From Epiperipatus broadwayi (taxonomy: Eukaryota; Onychophora; Udeonychophora; Euonychophora; Peripatidae), in NCBI GenBank assembly GCA_028023455.1, contig JAQFVV010006545.1, positions 686,001-750,000 of the forward strand: DNA of 64,000 nt, given 5' to 3'. A model generated the notes under the pieces. It searched no databases and had not been told where the DNA came from. It was given only the letters and a program-made list of their open reading frames with translations. Below, piece after piece: positions 62,562-64,000 of this stretch; position 1 is the stretch's first letter; every line of letters starts with the position of its first letter. The position numbers and the translations under genes are program-made.

Positions 62562-64000
62562 CTGCCCCCCAGAAATGAAAAGAGCATTTGATTACTTCAA
62601 ACAATAATTTTAACACAGATAATATTTGATTACATTTAATATGATGGTTAAATGGGAATTTTAGATAATTAATGCGCGAGATAGGTAACGAACAATTTAC
62701 ACAAACGATACTAAATTTATCATATTAATACTTATATTAAAATAAGGGACATATGTTTGTTTAAATAAATCATTTCATTACAGCTTATGAATACTTCTGG
62801 GCAAATGATAAGATAAGGGAAAAGCAGTGCATGCATGGTGGCTTATTATCGGTCCTTTTTATGGATCCTGGAGTGTGCTTCATGAATTCTAAAAAGTGAC
62901 CGATTTCCTCTGCAAACTTTGGCAGGGTCGGTTTTACGAATGAAAAGAGTCCAGATTCCCTGGAATGAGGTACAGGCAAATCGTGGATGGCGAGGAGTGG
63001 TCGGCAATGTCAGTATCGGGCTGGTTTTTCCAGAGCGATCCCTGTATAAAGCATGCACGAACCAAGGATGTCCCCAGGGTGGTTTTACAGCCTGGTTCAA
63101 GGACATTGAGATGACGATGGGGTCCGACTTTGCGGTTGCCTCCATGTAATAAAGAAGCACGAACATATATATAAAATAGAATGGCCTTTATGCACTAAAC
63201 ACTTATTCATAAAACATAAATATACTTTTGAAATTAAAGATTATTGGGATGTATTTATTGCCCACAAATGATGAACTATTCAGCGTAATGACATGGCTTC
63301 ACTTTAAGAAAACAGGGATAATAATTATACATATAAACATAGAATAAAAGGTTAAGGTCCCACCTCCCCCTTTACATTATATTACTTAATATTATTCATT
63401 ATGTTTTACACATTAAACCTCAATTTTGGTTGATTTATGCCCTTGTGGAAATACATTAATTGATTGCAAAATAAAAAGGGTGGTCATAATAGCTAAGATG
63501 AAATTTACATATATAATATAGTTGAAAGATAAAAGATAATGCATTATTTAAGAAGGAGAATGGGAAAAACAGATGTCAAATCTGTTTTTCAACAGTAAAC
63601 ATGAAAAATATAATTAATTTATTTTTCTAAAACCGCGAGCATCTGGGCAAGCCGAATAAGACTTGTTTTTATCAATTATAAATTATTTACCCAGTAAATG
63701 ATGGGTGGGGAAAACAAAATAAGTTATATGCTGGCGATTTTAGAATATTATTGGCATTAACTTTAAAATATAAATACGTAATAATGTTAATAAAAATTAT
63801 TGGCCACTTTTAAATAAAATAAAAGAAAAACATTTTATAAGAGGCTTAGCATAGATTAGTTATATAGAGTTATATATATTTGAAGACATTTAAAATATAC
63901 ACATTACATAGAAGGCAGGATTTTAGGAATTATAAGCGGTCTGAGTTCTTTACCTTGATGATTGAGAAAAGCATTTCACTAGGAATCAGTCCATCGGTAT
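62562..64000 (-). mobile_element. 3' internal part of the LTR retrotransposon, runs off the window
   Basis: It follows the polypurine tract and reaches the window edge. 62780-63170 is strikingly GC-richer, with overlapping open frames on both strands (106 codons minus at 63166-62846, 76 codons plus at 62919-63149). Neither shows a domain I recognise. The rest is AT-rich and looks untranslated. If the element is complete, its pol and 5' LTR lie beyond 64000. Confidence 0.5.

Noticed and set aside
62846-63166. 106-codon minus-strand frame and 76-codon plus-strand frame
   Set aside because: Not called as genes because both strands are open in the same GC-rich segment and neither has a recognisable domain. 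Reported only as content of the LTR element.

Overview
This window reads as nuclear DNA of an arthropod or close relative. It is very AT-rich, full of microsatellites and decayed retroelements, and has one convincing host coding exon. That exon (38957-39691, + strand) encodes the N-terminal domain and the complete copper-A half-site of an arthropod hemocyanin/prophenoloxidase. Molluscan hemocyanin is a different protein family, so a mollusc is unlikely. The YPHSW segment after HHWHWH and the GILPKG stretch look closer to chelicerate, myriapod or onychophoran sequences than to insect PPO, but I cannot fix the taxon. The exon ends in a clean GT donor. I found no second exon in the remaining 24 kb, so intron 1 is probably very long and the rest of the gene lies outside the window.

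Layout. 1-14 kb: AT-rich DNA with three 5'- or 3'-truncated copies of one RTE-like LINE family (1.85, 7.2 and 10.35 kb, all minus strand), a foldback element (3.9 kb) and its relic (8.7 kb), a roughly 0.5 kb tandem duplication (12-13 kb), and two dispersed repeat families side by side at 13.2-13.9 kb. 15-18 kb: a GC-richer LINE of another type on the minus strand. 19 kb: the best foldback element, with a 14-bp flanking duplication. 24.2-25.9 kb: a terminal-inverted-repeat element with a perfect 8-bp target duplication and nested tandem repeats. 29-30.2 kb: a tandem array of tRNA-like units. 35.2 kb: a short tRNA-derived SINE with a 13-bp target duplication. 35.7-37.5 kb: a fourth RTE copy. 38.9-39.7 kb: the hemocyanin/PPO exon. 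40.7-43.6 kb: another foldback element next to or within a decayed LINE. 44.3 kb: a 154-bp perfect-type hairpin. 45 kb: the endonuclease/linker part of the RTE family (+ strand). 48.9-52.2 kb: a Penelope-like element with inverted arms. 57.7 kb: second copy of a dispersed repeat. 62.0-64 kb: the 3' LTR and polypurine tract of an LTR retrotransposon running in from the right on the minus strand.

The most interesting signal is a set of minimal type I hammerhead-ribozyme motifs in three apparently unrelated repeat families: the foldback family (4.05, 19.3 and 41.1 kb), a roughly 275-bp dispersed repeat (10.3 and 13.87 kb), and both inverted arms of the Penelope-like element (49.0 and 52.1 kb). 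All share a two-base-pair stem III closed by a dinucleotide loop, the compact form known from Penelope-like elements and small animal retrozymes. This suggests an RNA-based, partly non-autonomous retroelement system that the Penelope-type machinery could mobilise; that link is inference.
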